A DNA stretch of 64,000 nucleotides from Miscanthus floridulus (GCF_019320115.1 NC_089587.1:85817410-85881409), one strand, 5' to 3'. Numbered from the stretch's first letter, positions 44,907-56,375 are shown. Notes: generated from the sequence alone by a model not told the origin. Translations and numbers: made by a program.

Positions 44907-47900
44907 TCATAGCTCTGCCCTGGATTCATCGTCTTTACCACCATCTTTATGAGTGGCCAGTGTCCTGATAATGGACTCATATATCCCGATTCCTTTGAGG
45001 TACTCATCTTTGCTCAGAAACTACATGATACAAAAATGTTGATTCAACAAACATGCTAGATATAGCAAATACAAAGAATATACCTTAATGGCATCAGATG
45101 GTCAAATCAAAACTAATGACACAAACCTCATTATGGTCATGGAGCAATATCGGGGTGTTCGCCATAGGTGAAAAACCAAATGCTGGTAATCCAATTTGCC
45201 GGAAGTAGCGAGCATCAGTAGAGGCTGGGAATATCTCCGGCTTGCCAAGTTTGCCACCAGCACTCTTCACAGCTTCTTCAAGCAACAACCACCATGGGTT
45301 TGTGCTGTCTGTGGGTGTCATGGCTGGCATCCCAAAGTTGTCCAGGACAGACATCTTCTGTTTAAACTGCAGAACAGATAACCAGAAGATATATGATTGA
45401 AAACTTTATGAAATTCACACGACCAAGGTCATGCATATGGATAATAAAGTATTGTAGTTACTTACAGAAAGTAGAACTGAACGTTTGTGTTGGACATCAA
45501 AAAATCAAAATGCAATGCATTCTTATCTTTGTTAACGTTTAACGGGAACAGAATAACTACTAATTTCAAACTAAGACTCAAAAATTTGTGTGCTACTATC
45601 ATCAATAAACTAAGATAGTCAAAAGAATAACACCTCTAACAGAAGCAAAAAAACAAAAAACCGAAAATTGAATATCTCATATCATGAAATAAAGATTTCT
45701 GAAAAAAAGAGCCCCATTGAGAAATACAAATCCACTAGCGTGGCAGAAATATTGGAAAAAACAGAAGCATGTTATCTAAATGAACTAACTGTCATGTGGG
45801 GCCTCCCCTATACACGCCGTAGACGCGCGAGGGACCAGAGGCGCGCAGCTGAGCGCGCGGCTATCAGGGCCACGCCCGAACTTCTGGAGGAAGGAAAGGG
45901 AAATAGTGGCTAAGATAGGAAATAGAATTAGTTGGGATATTAGAGGAGATCCTTAATTATAGGAGATAGTTTCCTTATATTTTGCAAAACAGGCTATTAA
46001 GCCTTGTATCCGGCTGTAGCCGAGGAGGGAAGGAAGAATTCTACCGTGAACTTTCTCTCCTCTCCCTACCGCACTCAAGCCTTCGGAAGAGGGGCAAAAC
46101 CTCACCGGAGAAGACGGACCAAGGCTACGATCTACGTAGCCGAGGGCCTCCTACCCTCGATACTCAGGCCCTTGACAACCTGGTATCACGGTCACGTCGA
46201 TCCACCACCTCCAGTTCATCGGCAGGTTCATCTGCTGCAGCCGCCGACCCTCCAGCCACCATCGCCCCCACTGCCACACCTCCATCGCCCACCTCCGCTG
46301 AATCCCGCTCCTCTGCCATGGCTGAGCCAACGATCGCTGACCTCGCCAAGATGATAAAGGGCCTCACGGGCAAGATCGGCTCCCTCCAGTCCGACCTGGA
46401 CGCGCTGAAGAAGGAGAAGGCGTCGTCCTCGGGTGCCTCCGCGCCGGGTGCTGGGCCCGACGGCCAGCATCACACCGATCGGCCTCCCCGGTTCCAGAAA
46501 CTCGACTTCCCCCGCTATGATGGCAAGTCTGATCCTCTCGTCTTCGTCAATCGATGCGAGTCCTACTTCCACCAACAGCGGATAATGGAGGAAGAAAAGG
46601 TGTGGATGGCCTCCTACAACTTGGAGGACAATGCCCAACTGTGGTATATGCAAGTGCAGCAGGATGAAGGGGTGCCGACGTGGCGCCGTTTTAAGGACCT
46701 GCTCAACCTCCGCTACGGACCGCCGCTGCGCTCGGCGCCGCTGTTCGAGCTCTCGCAGTGTCGGCGCACCGGCACGGTCGAGGAGTACCAGGACCGGTTT
46801 CAGGCGCTCCTCCCGCGCGCGGGGCCACTGGAAGAGGCGCAGAGGGTTCAGCTCTTCACCGGGGGGCTGCTTCCTCCGATCAGCAACCAGGTCCGCCTCC
46901 ACAATCCCCAGACGCTAGCGGTCGCCATGAGCTTGGCGCGCGAGGTGGAGGTCATGGAGCAGGAACGGCTGGCGGCTGCCCCAGCAGTTCAGCCGGGCAG
47001 AGGAGGCACACGCGTCCAGCAAGGTCCAGGGCCTCTGCCCCTGGCGCTCCCAGCCCCCCCGGTTCGGCCGGCGCTTCCTGCCCCAGTCATAGGAGCAGCG
47101 CCTGCGCGTCCAGCCGGCCAGCCGATTAAGCGGCTGTCTACAGAAGAACAAGCAGAACGTCGCCGCCTGGGCCTCTGCTACAACTGCGATGAGAAGTACA
47201 CACGGGGCCATAATAGGGTCTGCCGCCGCATCTTCTTCGTCGACGGCGTCACGATCACTGAAGAGGAGGAGGCGGCCGCTGCAGTTGCTAATCAGGTTGC
47301 CGAGGCTCCTGTCTTTTCCTTGCAGGCCGTGGCAGGGGTGCCGGTCTGCGACACCATGCAGGTGCCGGTCGATGTGGGCGCGGTCTCACTGGTGGCTCTC
47401 CTGGACACAGGATCCACCCACAATTTCATTGGCGAAGAGGCAGCGCGCCGCTCCGGACTGGAAGTGCAGCAACATCCACGTCTGACGGCGACTGTGGCGA
47501 ACGGGGAGCGCATCCGCTGCCCCGGCGTTATCCGGCAGGCACCGATCTCCGTCGCCGGCGAACACTTCCTGGTGGATCTCTATGTCATGCCTCTCGCCGG
47601 CTATGACTTGGTTCTGGGCACGCAGTGGCTCATTACCTTGGGACCGATTGTCTGGGACTTCACCGTCAGGACCATGTCCTTCACTCGGCAAGGCCGGGCG
47701 ATTTGCTGGACGGATGTGGCGAAGGTGCGCGCACCGCGCCTCACGGCGACCGCTGGGGACAGTCCCCTCCTCGACGGCCTCCTCGACGCGTTCAGCGACG
47801 TCTTTGCTGCACCAACAGGACTGCCACCGCAGCGTACCCGCGACCATGCCATCACGTTACAGCCAGGCGCCGCTCCAGTGGCTGTGCGCCCTTACCGGTA

Positions 47901-50900
47901 CCCGGCAGCCCACAAGGATGAGCTGGAGCGGCAATGCGGGGAGATGATGGGCCAGGGCATTGTCCGCCGGAGCGACTCGGCGTTCTCGTCGCCGGTCATC
48001 CTCATCAAGAAGCCGGACGACTCCTGGAGGTTCTGCGTCGACTACAGAGCGCTCAACGCGCTCACCATCAAGGACGCCTTTCTGATCCCAGTCGTCGACG
48101 AGCTTCTGGACGAGCTCAACGGCGCCCGCTTCTTCACCAAGTTGGATCTGCGGTCAGGCTATCATCAGGTGCGCATGAGGCCGGAGGACGTCCACAAGAC
48201 GGCTTTTCGCACACATGACGGCCTCTACGAGTTCCTCGTCATGCCTTTCGGCCTCTGCAACGCACCGGCCACGTTCCAGGCGCTCATGAACGACGTGCTG
48301 CGGCCCTTTCTTCGGCGGTTTGTACTTGTGTTTTTTGACGACATTCTGATCTACAGTTCCTCTTGGGCCGACCACCTGCGCCATGTTCGTGCTGTGCTCT
48401 CGGTACTGCAGCAGCACCAACTCTTCGTCAAGCAGTCCAAGTGCGCGTTCGCGGTGGCATCAGTGGCGTACCTGGGCCATGTGATCTCCGCTGACGGTGT
48501 GGCTATGGACCCCGCCAAGGTGGAGGCGGTTCGGGACTGGCCACAGCCCCGGTCGGTGCGCGCGGTCAGAGGCTTCTTGGGGCTGGCGGGCTACTACCGC
48601 AAGTTCGTCCACGACTACGGCGTCATCGCAGCACCTTTGACGGCGCTGCTCAAGAAGGAGGGCTTCTCCTGGACGGACGAGGCCACGGCGGCGTTCCAAG
48701 CGCTCAAGGCCGCTGTCACGTCGGCGCCTGTGCTCGCGCTCCCGGACTTCACCAAGCCGTTCATAGTGGAGTGCGATGCCTCGACGCACGGATTTGGCGC
48801 CGTGCTGCTGCAAGAGAACCACCCCATCGCCTACTTCAGCAGGCCGGTGGCGCCTCGACATCGCTCCCTCGCAGCATATGAACGCGAGCTCATCGGCCTG
48901 GTGCACGCTGTACGCCACTGGCGGCCGTACCTGTGGGGGCGCCGGTTTACAGTCCGCACGGATCATTACAGTTTGAAGTTCCTCCTCGATCAGCGGCTTG
49001 CGACCATCCCCCAACATCACTGGGTGGGCAAGCTGTTGGGCTTTGACTTCGGCGTCGAGTACAAGCCGGGCGCCCAGAACGCGGTGGCCGACGCTTTGTC
49101 TCGCCGCGACACGCCGGAGGGCAAGGTGCTCGCCATATCGGCACCCCGCTTCGACTACATCGACCGGCTGCGCCAGGAGCAGGCCATCCACCCGGCGGCG
49201 GCGGCCCTGAAGGCGGAGGTCCTCGCCGGCTCGCGCTCTGCTCCCTGGGCCATTACTGACGGCCTGCTCACATTCGATGGCCGCATCTACGTTCCGCCGT
49301 CGTCGCCGCTGCTTCGAGAGCTGCTGGCCGCAGTCCATGAGGACGGCCACGAAGGGGTACAGCGCACCCTTCATCGTCTTCGCCGGGACGTCCACTTTCC
49401 CGACATGCGCCGCGTGGTGCAGGACTTTGTGCGGGCGTGCTCCACTTGCCAGCGCAACAAGTCGGAGCATCTCCTGCCGGCTGGGTTGCTGCTGCCTCTG
49501 CCGATCCCAACAGCGGTGTGGACGGACATCGGTCTTGATTTCATAGAAGCTCTCCCGAAGGTTCGAGGCAAATCCGTCATCTTGACGGTGGTGGACCGTT
49601 TCAGCAAGTATGCGCACTTCATCCCATTGGCGCACCCATACTCCGCTGAAACTGTGGCACAGGCTTTCTTCTCCGACATTGTGCGCCTTCATGGCATGCC
49701 ACAGTCCATCGTCTCGGACCGCGATGTGGTGTTCACTTCGACATTTTGGCAAGAATTGATGAGGCTCATGGGCGCCAAGCTGCATATGACGTCGGCTTTC
49801 CATCCCCAGTCTGATGGTCAGGCCGAGGCAGCCAACAAGGTGATCACCATGTACCTTCGTTGCATCACCGGCGATCGCCCACGGGACTGGCTCAGGTGGC
49901 TGCCTTGGGCGGAGTACATGTACAACACGGCGTACCAGTCCTCGCTCCGTGACACCCCGTTCAGGGTGGTGTATGGCCGGCACCCTCCATCCATCCGTTC
50001 TTATGAAGAGGGTGACACCCGGGTGGCAGCTGTGGCCAAGACAATGGCTGAGCGCGAGGCCTTTCTGGAGGATGTACGCCACCACTTGGAGCACGCTCAG
50101 GCCATCCAGAAGCGGTTCTACGACAACAAACACCGTGCAGTGACCTATGACGTCGGGGACTGGGTTCTGTTGCGCCTCCGCAACCGGCCAGTGGCTTCTA
50201 TGTCCTTGGCGCCAAAGGGGAAGATGCAGCCCAGGTTCTTTGGGCCCTATCAGGTCACTGAGGTCATCAACGAAGCGGCTGTTCGTCTGGCCCTCCCACC
50301 CCAAGCCAAGATACATGATGTGTTCCATGTGGGGCTCCTGAAGAAATGGGTGGGCACGCCTCCAACCTCCACTCCAGCGCTGCCTGAGCTGCTGCATGGT
50401 GCAGTAGTGCCCGAACCAGAGCGCGTGGTACGCTCTCGCCTCGCCCGGGGCATCAAACAAGTGCTGGTGCGCTGGAAGGGACAGCCGGCGTCTGCTGCTA
50501 CATGGGAAGATTGGGAGGAGTTCACAGCCAAGCATCCCTCATTCCAGCTCGAGGACGAGCTGCAAGTCGAGGGGGGGAGAGATGTCATGTGGGGCCTCCC
50601 CTATACACGCCGTAGACGCGCGAGGGACCAGAGGCGCGCAGCTGAGCGCGCGGCTATCAGGGCCACGCCCGAACTTCTGGAGGAAGGAAAGGGAAATAGT
50701 GGCTAAGATAGGAAATAGAATTAGTTGGGATATTAGAGGAGATCCTTAATTATAGGAGATAGTTTCCTTATATTTTGCAAAACAGGCTATTAAGCCTTGT
50801 ATCCGGCTGTAGCCGAGGAGGGAAGGAAGAATTCTACCGTGAACTTTCTCTCCTCTCCCTACCGCACTCAAGCCTTCGGAAGAGGGGCAAAACCTCACCG

Positions 50901-53786
50901 GAGAAGACGGACCAAGGCTACGATCTACGTAGCCGAGGGCCTCCTACCCTCGATACTCAGGCCCTTGACACTAACTTTATCAGCAAAAATACCAAATAAA
51001 TCTTGAAAGCCATAATGACAGAACTGCAACAATATTTTTCAAATATTCTTAAATTCTTCAATTATTCTTACTGCCTCAATTCCATGCCGTGTTGTTGTCC
51101 ATAAATTCAACAAATAAATGTGAAAGTGAACATTGTTTCTTTTGGTTCAAAAAGCTGCCCCCACATGATTGAGGAGCTAGTTAACATGTGTATAGAGTAT
51201 ATATGCCATCAGTTGAACCACTATGTAATCATACCTCAAAGGTCAAGTTGTGTGAAGGTGGTGCCCATTCTTCCACAAGGCGTCTCTCCAGTGCTTCAAC
51301 ATGGGCACTAGGAGGGATTCGAATGTCAAGACCTATCTCTGCTTCAGATGGTTGAAGATTCATGACAAAACCCTGAAAGAAGTCAAAGATAAAGTGATTA
51401 GTAAGAAATATTACGGATCAGAGCATGAGTTGACCTGGTTTAATTGGATGATGAACTACTCCCAATTTATGCAAGGTAGATGAGTAAGACAGGTAAGAAT
51501 ACAATGGATCAAAGAATGGAAAGCACTTATTCATCAGATTCTAGAAAAGCATGATTATCAATAAAAGTGTGTTTCTGAACAACATCAACTTTGTGAACTG
51601 GACGATCATTTATCGTTCCAACAAAAGGCTATAAGATTCAGGAATCAAGAATAATGCCATTTTAAACTCGGATGTGTATCTGTAAATATAACAGCAAGTC
51701 AAAGCCATCTTACATTCTTCCTAATGAAAACAAGCCAAAGTACTTTTAAGTACAGCACTCATGCAATGATAAAATGACTGGATACTGCAAGCATAAGGTC
51801 CTATTTTTTTAGAAGATGTATAATTCATATTCATTTGTTGGTTGTCGGCCTATAGGTTGAAAGTGAACTCACAGTACACCAAAGACTCTTAAAGACCAAA
51901 AGCTAAACAAAACCAGTGCAAAGAACAGATATTATGTAGTCAATAAGAATTCCTAATCAAAGATATTAATTGGTCCATCTTAGTAAATACCAAATAACAA
52001 CAGATGATTGTTCTGATTTTCAATAATATCATAGGATAATAAGGAACTACACCATCACATTAGTAACTCATACGGGATCAGGTGATCAAGCTACCAATAT
52101 AATTTAATGAGATCTAGTGAAAGACCAGCTAAATTCTCGAAAGACTAAAACTGCAGCTCAGCACATAAGTAACACAAAAATATAATCAACTAACCGTTGG
52201 TGTAGGTGTGCCAGCCTTCAGGTACGCAAAATTCACCGACACAACATCTCCTTCAGCCTTCTCTCCAGATTTCACTAAATCAAACTGTGATGTCCTGAAC
52301 CTCCTAATAGCCTCCACGCTCTTCATCAAATTCTCCATTGCACTACCATCATACAACTTCGCACCGTGCCCTGGTGCGCCCATTGCTTTTATAGAAAGCC
52401 ACCAAGGGCTACGCTCTGCATAGAACACACGATACTCCTCCCCTGGAGATGCAAGCCCTTCATCAAGGACTAATGCCACATTCATGTCTTTGAACTCCTT
52501 AGATGAAACAAACGGTTCAACACCCCCATGCCCACCAATCTCCTCGTCCGGAACAAATGTTATATAGATAGTTCGATCTGGAACAAATCCTGCAGAACGG
52601 AGACGGCGGATGGCTTCAAGGTACTGCATCCCCACACACTTCATGTCCTGCACAAAACACAGGGAAGTCCAAGAATTTAGTAGATGCGGTATTCATGTAA
52701 ATCTAGTGGATTTTTAGAGATTTGGAACTTTTGAACATTTCATGAAAAGCATGATGGAAAGCTAATCCTATATACAAAGCAAAGAGAATAAAAATGATTT
52801 TAGCAAACAGGTTAAGATAATATTAGCATTTTAGTAAGGGGAGATGGACACTCCGGGAAGAGATGTACAGGGAACATGTATATACAGCCTAAGAGTGACT
52901 TGTTCACGTGAAAAAGATTACCCTAGTGAATTCAGTGTAAAAATCAGTGCAACTTCACACTTACATTGAAATGGAATTTTGCCGGTCAATATACACTTGG
53001 TACTAAATAAACTAAACATCTCTAGCATTTAGCATCCTACCATTTGGCACAGCTAAAAAAATGCCATTAACAGTAAAAGCATCTATATGCAATCCCAGCC
53101 ACAGCCACAAAATAAAACATCATGAGCAAATCCAATTATAAAGATCGCTTTCCTGCTCGAGGTAGATTACACTCCCAAGTGAATATCCATGTCACAGACC
53201 TAACTACGAATTAAGGAATCAAGCCAAAGCGTCGACAACGATCAGTACAGTAACTGAAAATTGGACTTTCCGAGATAAGGCGGCGCCAATAATAGCCCTT
53301 ATGAAGATGCGCAGCATACCACGTGTATACGGCTCAAACTGAACAAGCAACAATCGCGGCTTTAAGCGATCTATTCAGTAAGGAAGTACATCTCACCTGG
53401 GAGCCTCGCGCGTAGATGCGACCGGACGCCTCATCGAGGGCGGCGGAAAAGGGCGGGTGGTCCCACTTGTTCGGCTCCGACGGCACGACGTCAGTGTGGG
53501 AGTTGAGGAGTATGGAGGGGAGCGACGGCCGCCGCCCGGGCCACCGCAGCAGCAGCAGGGGCTTCCCGGCAACGAGCTCGAGCGTGCGCGCCTCGAGCCC
53601 GGCCTCGGAGGCCTGGTTCCGGAGGAAGGCCACGGCCGCGGCGTAGTCGGGCGCCGGCTGCGCCGTGTCGATGCGGAGGTACTCCTGGAACCGGGAGATC
53701 GCCTCCGCGTCTGGCGACGGCGACGCCGCCCAGGCGAAGGCGAGGAGGGCGAGGGAGAGGAGCAGCGTGGTCGATGCCGTCGCCAT
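44907..53786 (-). CDS. ACY1: Aminoacylase-1-like N-acyl-L-amino-acid amidohydrolase (peptidase M20)
   Basis: Five exons: 53786-53397, 52647-52195, 51372-51235, 45366-45127 and 45020-44907, all phase 0 with GT-AG introns; 1335 nt, 444 aa. It hydrolyses N-acylated amino acids using a two-zinc centre. Visible are NSHTDVVP (metal His and Asp), RGSQDMKCVG (bridging Asp), FVPDEEIGGHGG (catalytic Glu pair), VLDEGLASPG (metal Asp), a dimerisation lid with GAPGHGAKLYDGSA, PASTDARYFRQIGLPAFGF and the last metal His in LLHDHNE. The N-terminus MATASTTLLLSLALLAFAWA is a signal peptide, suggesting the secretory route or ER. A second ATG 39 nt upstream (53825) is possible. Intron 3 (45367-51234) is enlarged by a 5.2 kb retrotransposon, but no exon or splice site is touched. 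Confidence 0.93.
45790..46177 (+). repeat. 5' LTR of Reina element
   Basis: TGTCATGTGGGG ... GGCCCTTGACA, 388 bp. A TATA-like TTCCTTATATTTTGC at about 45971-45985 suggests a transcription start near 46000. Confidence 0.95.
46181..46192 (+). promoter_or_regulatory. Primer-binding site (initiator Met tRNA type)
   Basis: Three bases after the LTR lies TGGTATCA, matching the first eight bases of the usual plant initiator-tRNA-Met site TGGTATCAGAGC; the following bases deviate. Confidence 0.65.
46318..50706 (+). CDS. Reina Gag-Pol polyprotein with chromodomain
   Basis: 1462 aa from ATG at 46318 to TAA at 50704-50706. In order: Gag (PRYDGKSDPLVFVNRCESYF ... WYMQVQ); zinc knuckle CYNCDEKYTRGHNRVC (C-x2-C-x7-H-x3-C); protease ALLDTGSTHNF; reverse transcriptase (FFTKLDLRSGYHQVRM, FFDD box); RNase H (ECDAS, YERE, RTDH); integrase with zinc finger (HEDGH ... 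CSTCQRNK), core Asp in TDIGLDF and VSDRD and Glu in SDGQAEAANK; the FGPYQV motif; a chromodomain (VLVRWKGQPASAATWEDWEE). All catalytic residues I could check are present. The frame is open from 45982 inside the 5' LTR, so translation could start earlier. At the 3' end it runs through the polypurine tract and stops inside the 3' LTR, adding a basic tail (YTRRRRARDQRRAAERAA). Confidence 0.95.
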   Translation: MAEPTIADLAKMIKGLTGKIGSLQSDLDALKKEKASSSGASAPGAGPDGQHHTDRPPRFQKLDFPRYDGKSDPLVFVNRCESYFHQQRIMEEEKVWMASYNLEDNAQLWYMQVQQDEGVPTWRRFKDLLNLRYGPPLRSAPLFELSQCRRTGTVEEYQDRFQALLPRAGPLEEAQRVQLFTGGLLPPISNQVRLHNPQTLAVAMSLAREVEVMEQERLAAAPAVQPGRGGTRVQQGPGPLPLALPAPPVRPALPAPVIGAAPARPAGQPIKRLSTEEQAERRRLGLCYNCDEKYTRGHNRVCRRIFFVDGVTITEEEEAAAAVANQVAEAPVFSLQAVAGVPVCDTMQVPVDVGAVSLVALLDTGSTHNFIGEEAARRSGLEVQQHPRLTATVANGERIRCPGVIRQAPISVAGEHFLVDLYVMPLAGYDLVLGTQWLITLGPIVWDFTVRTMSFTRQGRAICWTDVAKVRAPRLTATAGDSPLLDGLLDAFSDVFAAPTGLPPQRTRDHAITLQPGAAPVAVRPYRYPAAHKDELERQCGEMMGQGIVRRSDSAFSSPVILIKKPDDSWRFCVDYRALNALTIKDAFLIPVVDELLDELNGARFFTKLDLRSGYHQVRMRPEDVHKTAFRTHDGLYEFLVMPFGLCNAPATFQALMNDVLRPFLRRFVLVFFDDILIYSSSWADHLRHVRAVLSVLQQHQLFVKQSKCAFAVASVAYLGHVISADGVAMDPAKVEAVRDWPQPRSVRAVRGFLGLAGYYRKFVHDYGVIAAPLTALLKKEGFSWTDEATAAFQALKAAVTSAPVLALPDFTKPFIVECDASTHGFGAVLLQENHPIAYFSRPVAPRHRSLAAYERELIGLVHAVRHWRPYLWGRRFTVRTDHYSLKFLLDQRLATIPQHHWVGKLLGFDFGVEYKPGAQNAVADALSRRDTPEGKVLAISAPRFDYIDRLRQEQAIHPAAAALKAEVLAGSRSAPWAITDGLLTFDGRIYVPPSSPLLRELLAAVHEDGHEGVQRTLHRLRRDVHFPDMRRVVQDFVRACSTCQRNKSEHLLPAGLLLPLPIPTAVWTDIGLDFIEALPKVRGKSVILTVVDRFSKYAHFIPLAHPYSAETVAQAFFSDIVRLHGMPQSIVSDRDVVFTSTFWQELMRLMGAKLHMTSAFHPQSDGQAEAANKVITMYLRCITGDRPRDWLRWLPWAEYMYNTAYQSSLRDTPFRVVYGRHPPSIRSYEEGDTRVAAVAKTMAEREAFLEDVRHHLEHAQAIQKRFYDNKHRAVTYDVGDWVLLRLRNRPVASMSLAPKGKMQPRFFGPYQVTEVINEAAVRLALPPQAKIHDVFHVGLLKKWVGTPPTSTPALPELLHGAVVPEPERVVRSRLARGIKQVLVRWKGQPASAATWEDWEEFTAKHPSFQLEDELQVEGGRDVMWGLPYTRRRRARDQRRAAERAAIRATPELLEEGKGNSG
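50569..50582 (+). promoter_or_regulatory. Polypurine tract of Reina element
   Basis: GAGGGGGGGAGAGA directly before the 3' LTR; it primes plus-strand synthesis. It is also part of the coding frame. Confidence 0.88.
50583..50970 (+). repeat. 3' LTR of Reina element
   Basis: 388 bp, identical by eye to 45790-46177, followed by the CTAAC target duplication. Confidence 0.95.
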
Positions 53787-54182
53787 GGAAGCGGGGGAGT
53801 TCCGTGTAAGATTCCTGGTTCCCATGGCGATGAGATGGGTCGTGGTGGCTGGCGAGTGGCGACGGCTGGGGATGCAGGGTGATGGTGAAGTGACGTGGCC
53901 CAATTTCTTTTCTCTGTTTTTGTGGAATTGAGATTCGTGCGTGTTTTTTTTAACTCTACCAAGTAGCATGAGATGCCCACCTCAAGATACAATTATGGAT
54001 TATGGATTATGGAATACCGGCGTGTTCGGTGTCGCAGCAGTTCAGCACTCTGCAACAATGTTACGCAAGGTGTATGGCTGCAATAGTTGCTATAGTAGAA
54101 ATCTACAAATGAACAGATCTAGCACATACTAACATGTACCTTATATAGCACTTCATATTTACGGCGGCGTACCCCATATTTA
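53787..54182. other. ACY1 upstream region
   Basis: Contains the probable 5' leader and promoter. No clear core promoter element can be singled out. Confidence 0.4.
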
Positions 54183-54294
54183 GCTTGTTTGGCTTGTTTT
54201 TTTAGCCGGAACAGTATTTTTCTCTCACAATAATTCAGGCAGAATAATATTTTTTAACCACTTTCAGCTAAATTTCAGACCAACGAACGGGGCC
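54183..54294. mobile_element. Possible MITE fragment
   Basis: The right end, in reverse complement, reads GGCCCCGTTCGTTGGTCTG, typical of grass MITE termini. The left end (GCTTGTTTGGCTTG) is only loosely similar and no target duplication was found. Confidence 0.4.
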
Positions 54295-54547
54295 ATAGTT
54301 AACATTGTAACAAGGATGTCATCAGATATGTTTCGTGAAATATAATCAAGATGGGGTGTCTAAGTGAAAGAGAGAGCTTGAGAATATGCATGGATCAATA
54401 GATTGCAAGCTTAGCAAGAGGATAACTAGGCGACCTCGCCAGTAGCGTAGCAAGTTCAAGGGAGAAAACAAGGCAATGGGCGCGTTAGAATCTCACCCAA
54501 ATGCATGTTTTATGATTATTTCCACTGCATAGGCCAAAACGATCGAT

Positions 54548-54652
54548 GCCCTGTTCGTTTCGCTAAAATTTTACTGATGTTGATTTGTTGTGAGAGGAAA
54601 ATATTATTCCTTCACTGAAAAGTAATGTTAAAGTAGTGCTGAAGAACAGGGC
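54548..54652. mobile_element. Short MITE
   Basis: 105 bp with inverted ends GCCCTGTTCGTTTCG and, in reverse complement, GCCCTGTTCTTCAGC. No convincing target duplication. Confidence 0.6.
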
Positions 54653-55147
54653 GGATATTTTAACTACCAACCCATATTGAAAATGCATCAGCAGAGTTGT
54701 GAACATATAAATTCCACTAGATTCTAGTAGTAGGCGAGTCGACACACGACTTCTGATGGGAAAAAGATATATACGTGGATGTAGCCTATACTATTGTATC
54801 TCAATACAATTGTAGGAAAAAAAAGAAAGTGTAAGATGTCTCAAAATGCTAGTTGGTAGGAATGGTTTGTGTAAAACAAGTTGCTCTATTGGACAGCATA
54901 ACCTAACGGTTAAGAGAAAGTGAGGCACGGGCTGTTAGTTCCAGTAGAAGATAAGATAGCTCTATTGACGGTGCAAACCGAACAAGTAGTGAATTTGGTT
55001 TTGATTTGGTTCGGTTTTTTAATGTGTGGCCTAAAATAATGGTGGACCAAAGGCACGACGTCCCTGGGCGCCTGTCTAGGCTCCGGCGCCCACACACGTT
55101 GAAGAATATATTGCTTTTGTGCCCTGTTAAAGGTTAAAAACATATAA
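54653..55147. other. Intergenic, nothing recognised
   Basis: AT-rich. No gene or repeat signature identified between the MITE and the second Tat LTR. Confidence 0.4.
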
Positions 55148-56187
55148 TGTCGGTGCAAAAAGTGACCAACACGTAAATATTTATAGTTTTGGCTTACGTT
55201 GTGATCGGATGTGGCCTAGCACTCAATGACACAGGTTTAATACTGGTTCAGACAACGTGCCCTATGTCCCATTTCAGACGGTCGATGACTTTATTCCTAA
55301 GCCCAGGTGCTCGAAGTTTGTAGTGGGGTTACAAACGAGTGGAAATAAGATGGGGGTGTTAGAGGTCCGGTCGGACTCTGGACTGAAGGGCCAAAGTGAT
55401 GGGAGCTCCTACATGCGCTAAGTATTAGAACATATACTCTGTGCAGCTTTAGAGTTCTATAGCCGTGAAGTTGTTCGAGTGCTCAGAATGTCTAAAGCTA
55501 GCAGAGAAAGAGAGAGTCGGAATGCCCTCCTTTTGTTGGGAGAAAGCGCATCCCCTTTTATAGATGAAGGGGACAGCCTTACGAGTTCAAGAGAGAGAGT
55601 GCCCTAGTCTTGTTGCCCACGCCGTCGGGTACAAGACTGTTGACGCCTAGATGCATGTGGCAGGCTCCATCGTGTTCTTCTAGTATGGCAAATGTCGGTG
55701 CCTACCATACTGTAGGACAAATGTCGACGCCTACAACACTGTTTGTGTTCTGACATGTCTAGAAGGCTACAAAGTACCCTTCTGGCATGGCCTTACAGTA
55801 CTGTCCTATAGGTGTGCAGGATATGGTTCTTGGTATTGTGCTTGATTTGAGCGCCTTACCTTATCTACTCCGCCCGATTTCTTGGGTCCTTACCGAGCGG
55901 GCTTCCCCGGGCAGTCGTTCCCAGTTGGCTTCGACCACGCCGGTCGGAGAAGAGTCATAAGCAGAGGTTTGGTGTATTCCCAGTCAAAAAAGTGGCTCAG
56001 AGTCGGAAGCGAGCATCGTCCTCTCCTTGTCTAGGCCTTTCGGTCAGAGAAGCGGGTCGCACTTCCACCCTATCGTTAGGTATCTAGGCCAGCCCAGGAG
56101 TTGCGCGTCGTTTGTAATGCCGTCTGTTGGGCTAAGCTTTTGCTAGGAAGCGAGCCCATTAGGGACCCTGGGTTTATGAACCTGACA
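55148..56187 (-). mobile_element. LTR of second Tat-type element (3' LTR, element on - strand)
   Basis: Starts TGTCGGTGCAAAAAG and ends ATGAACCTGACA; on the - strand TGTCAGGTTCAT ... CACCGACA. Right of it GGAGCCCCTGAGCCCCCGG is, on the - strand, the purine tract before the 3' LTR. At 1040 bp it lacks the GC minisatellite of the first Tat LTR and is only distantly related to it (shared TGTCGGTG end, TTTAATACTGGTTC-like and GGGGTTACAAACGAG segments). Candidate target duplication TATAA (55143-55147); the other end is outside the window. Confidence 0.78.
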
Positions 56188-56195
56188 GGAGCCCC

Positions 56196-56375
56196 TGAGC
56201 CCCCGGACAATTCGGGTAGAATCATCTGGGGGGTTTTTGTTTTGTCAGTGGGTGCGTGCGAGTGCACCCAGTGGGTGTAGCCCTCGAGCCCTCGAGTGAT
56301 TCGGGTAGAATCGTCTGGGGGGTTTTTTGACTAGCCAGCGGGTGCATGTGAGCGCACCCAGTGGGTGTAGCCCTC
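56196..56375. repeat. 89 bp tandem duplication after the second Tat LTR
   Basis: The block with ATTCGGGTAGAATC, TCTGGGGGGTTTTT and CACCCAGTGGGTGTAGCCCT occurs twice, with ATTCGGG at 56210 and 56299. Confidence 0.85.

Larger units (their letters stand above)
45790..50970 (+). mobile_element. Complete young Reina-type chromovirus in ACY1 intron 3
   Basis: 5181 bp element with two 388 bp LTRs, flanked by a perfect 5 bp duplication CTAAC (45785-45789 and 50971-50975). It has a primer-binding site, a polypurine tract and one uninterrupted gag-pol frame with a C-terminal chromodomain. Small size, short LTRs, single frame and chromodomain fit the Reina lineage of Ty3/gypsy. It is transcribed opposite to the host gene. 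Reading the two LTRs base by base I see no difference, implying a very recent insertion and a potentially autonomous copy. Confidence 0.95.

Noticed and set aside
48460..50535. 691-codon open frame on the - strand
   Set aside because: It lies exactly antisense to the Reina RT-integrase frame; high GC at third positions removes stops on the opposite strand. No domain pattern of its own.
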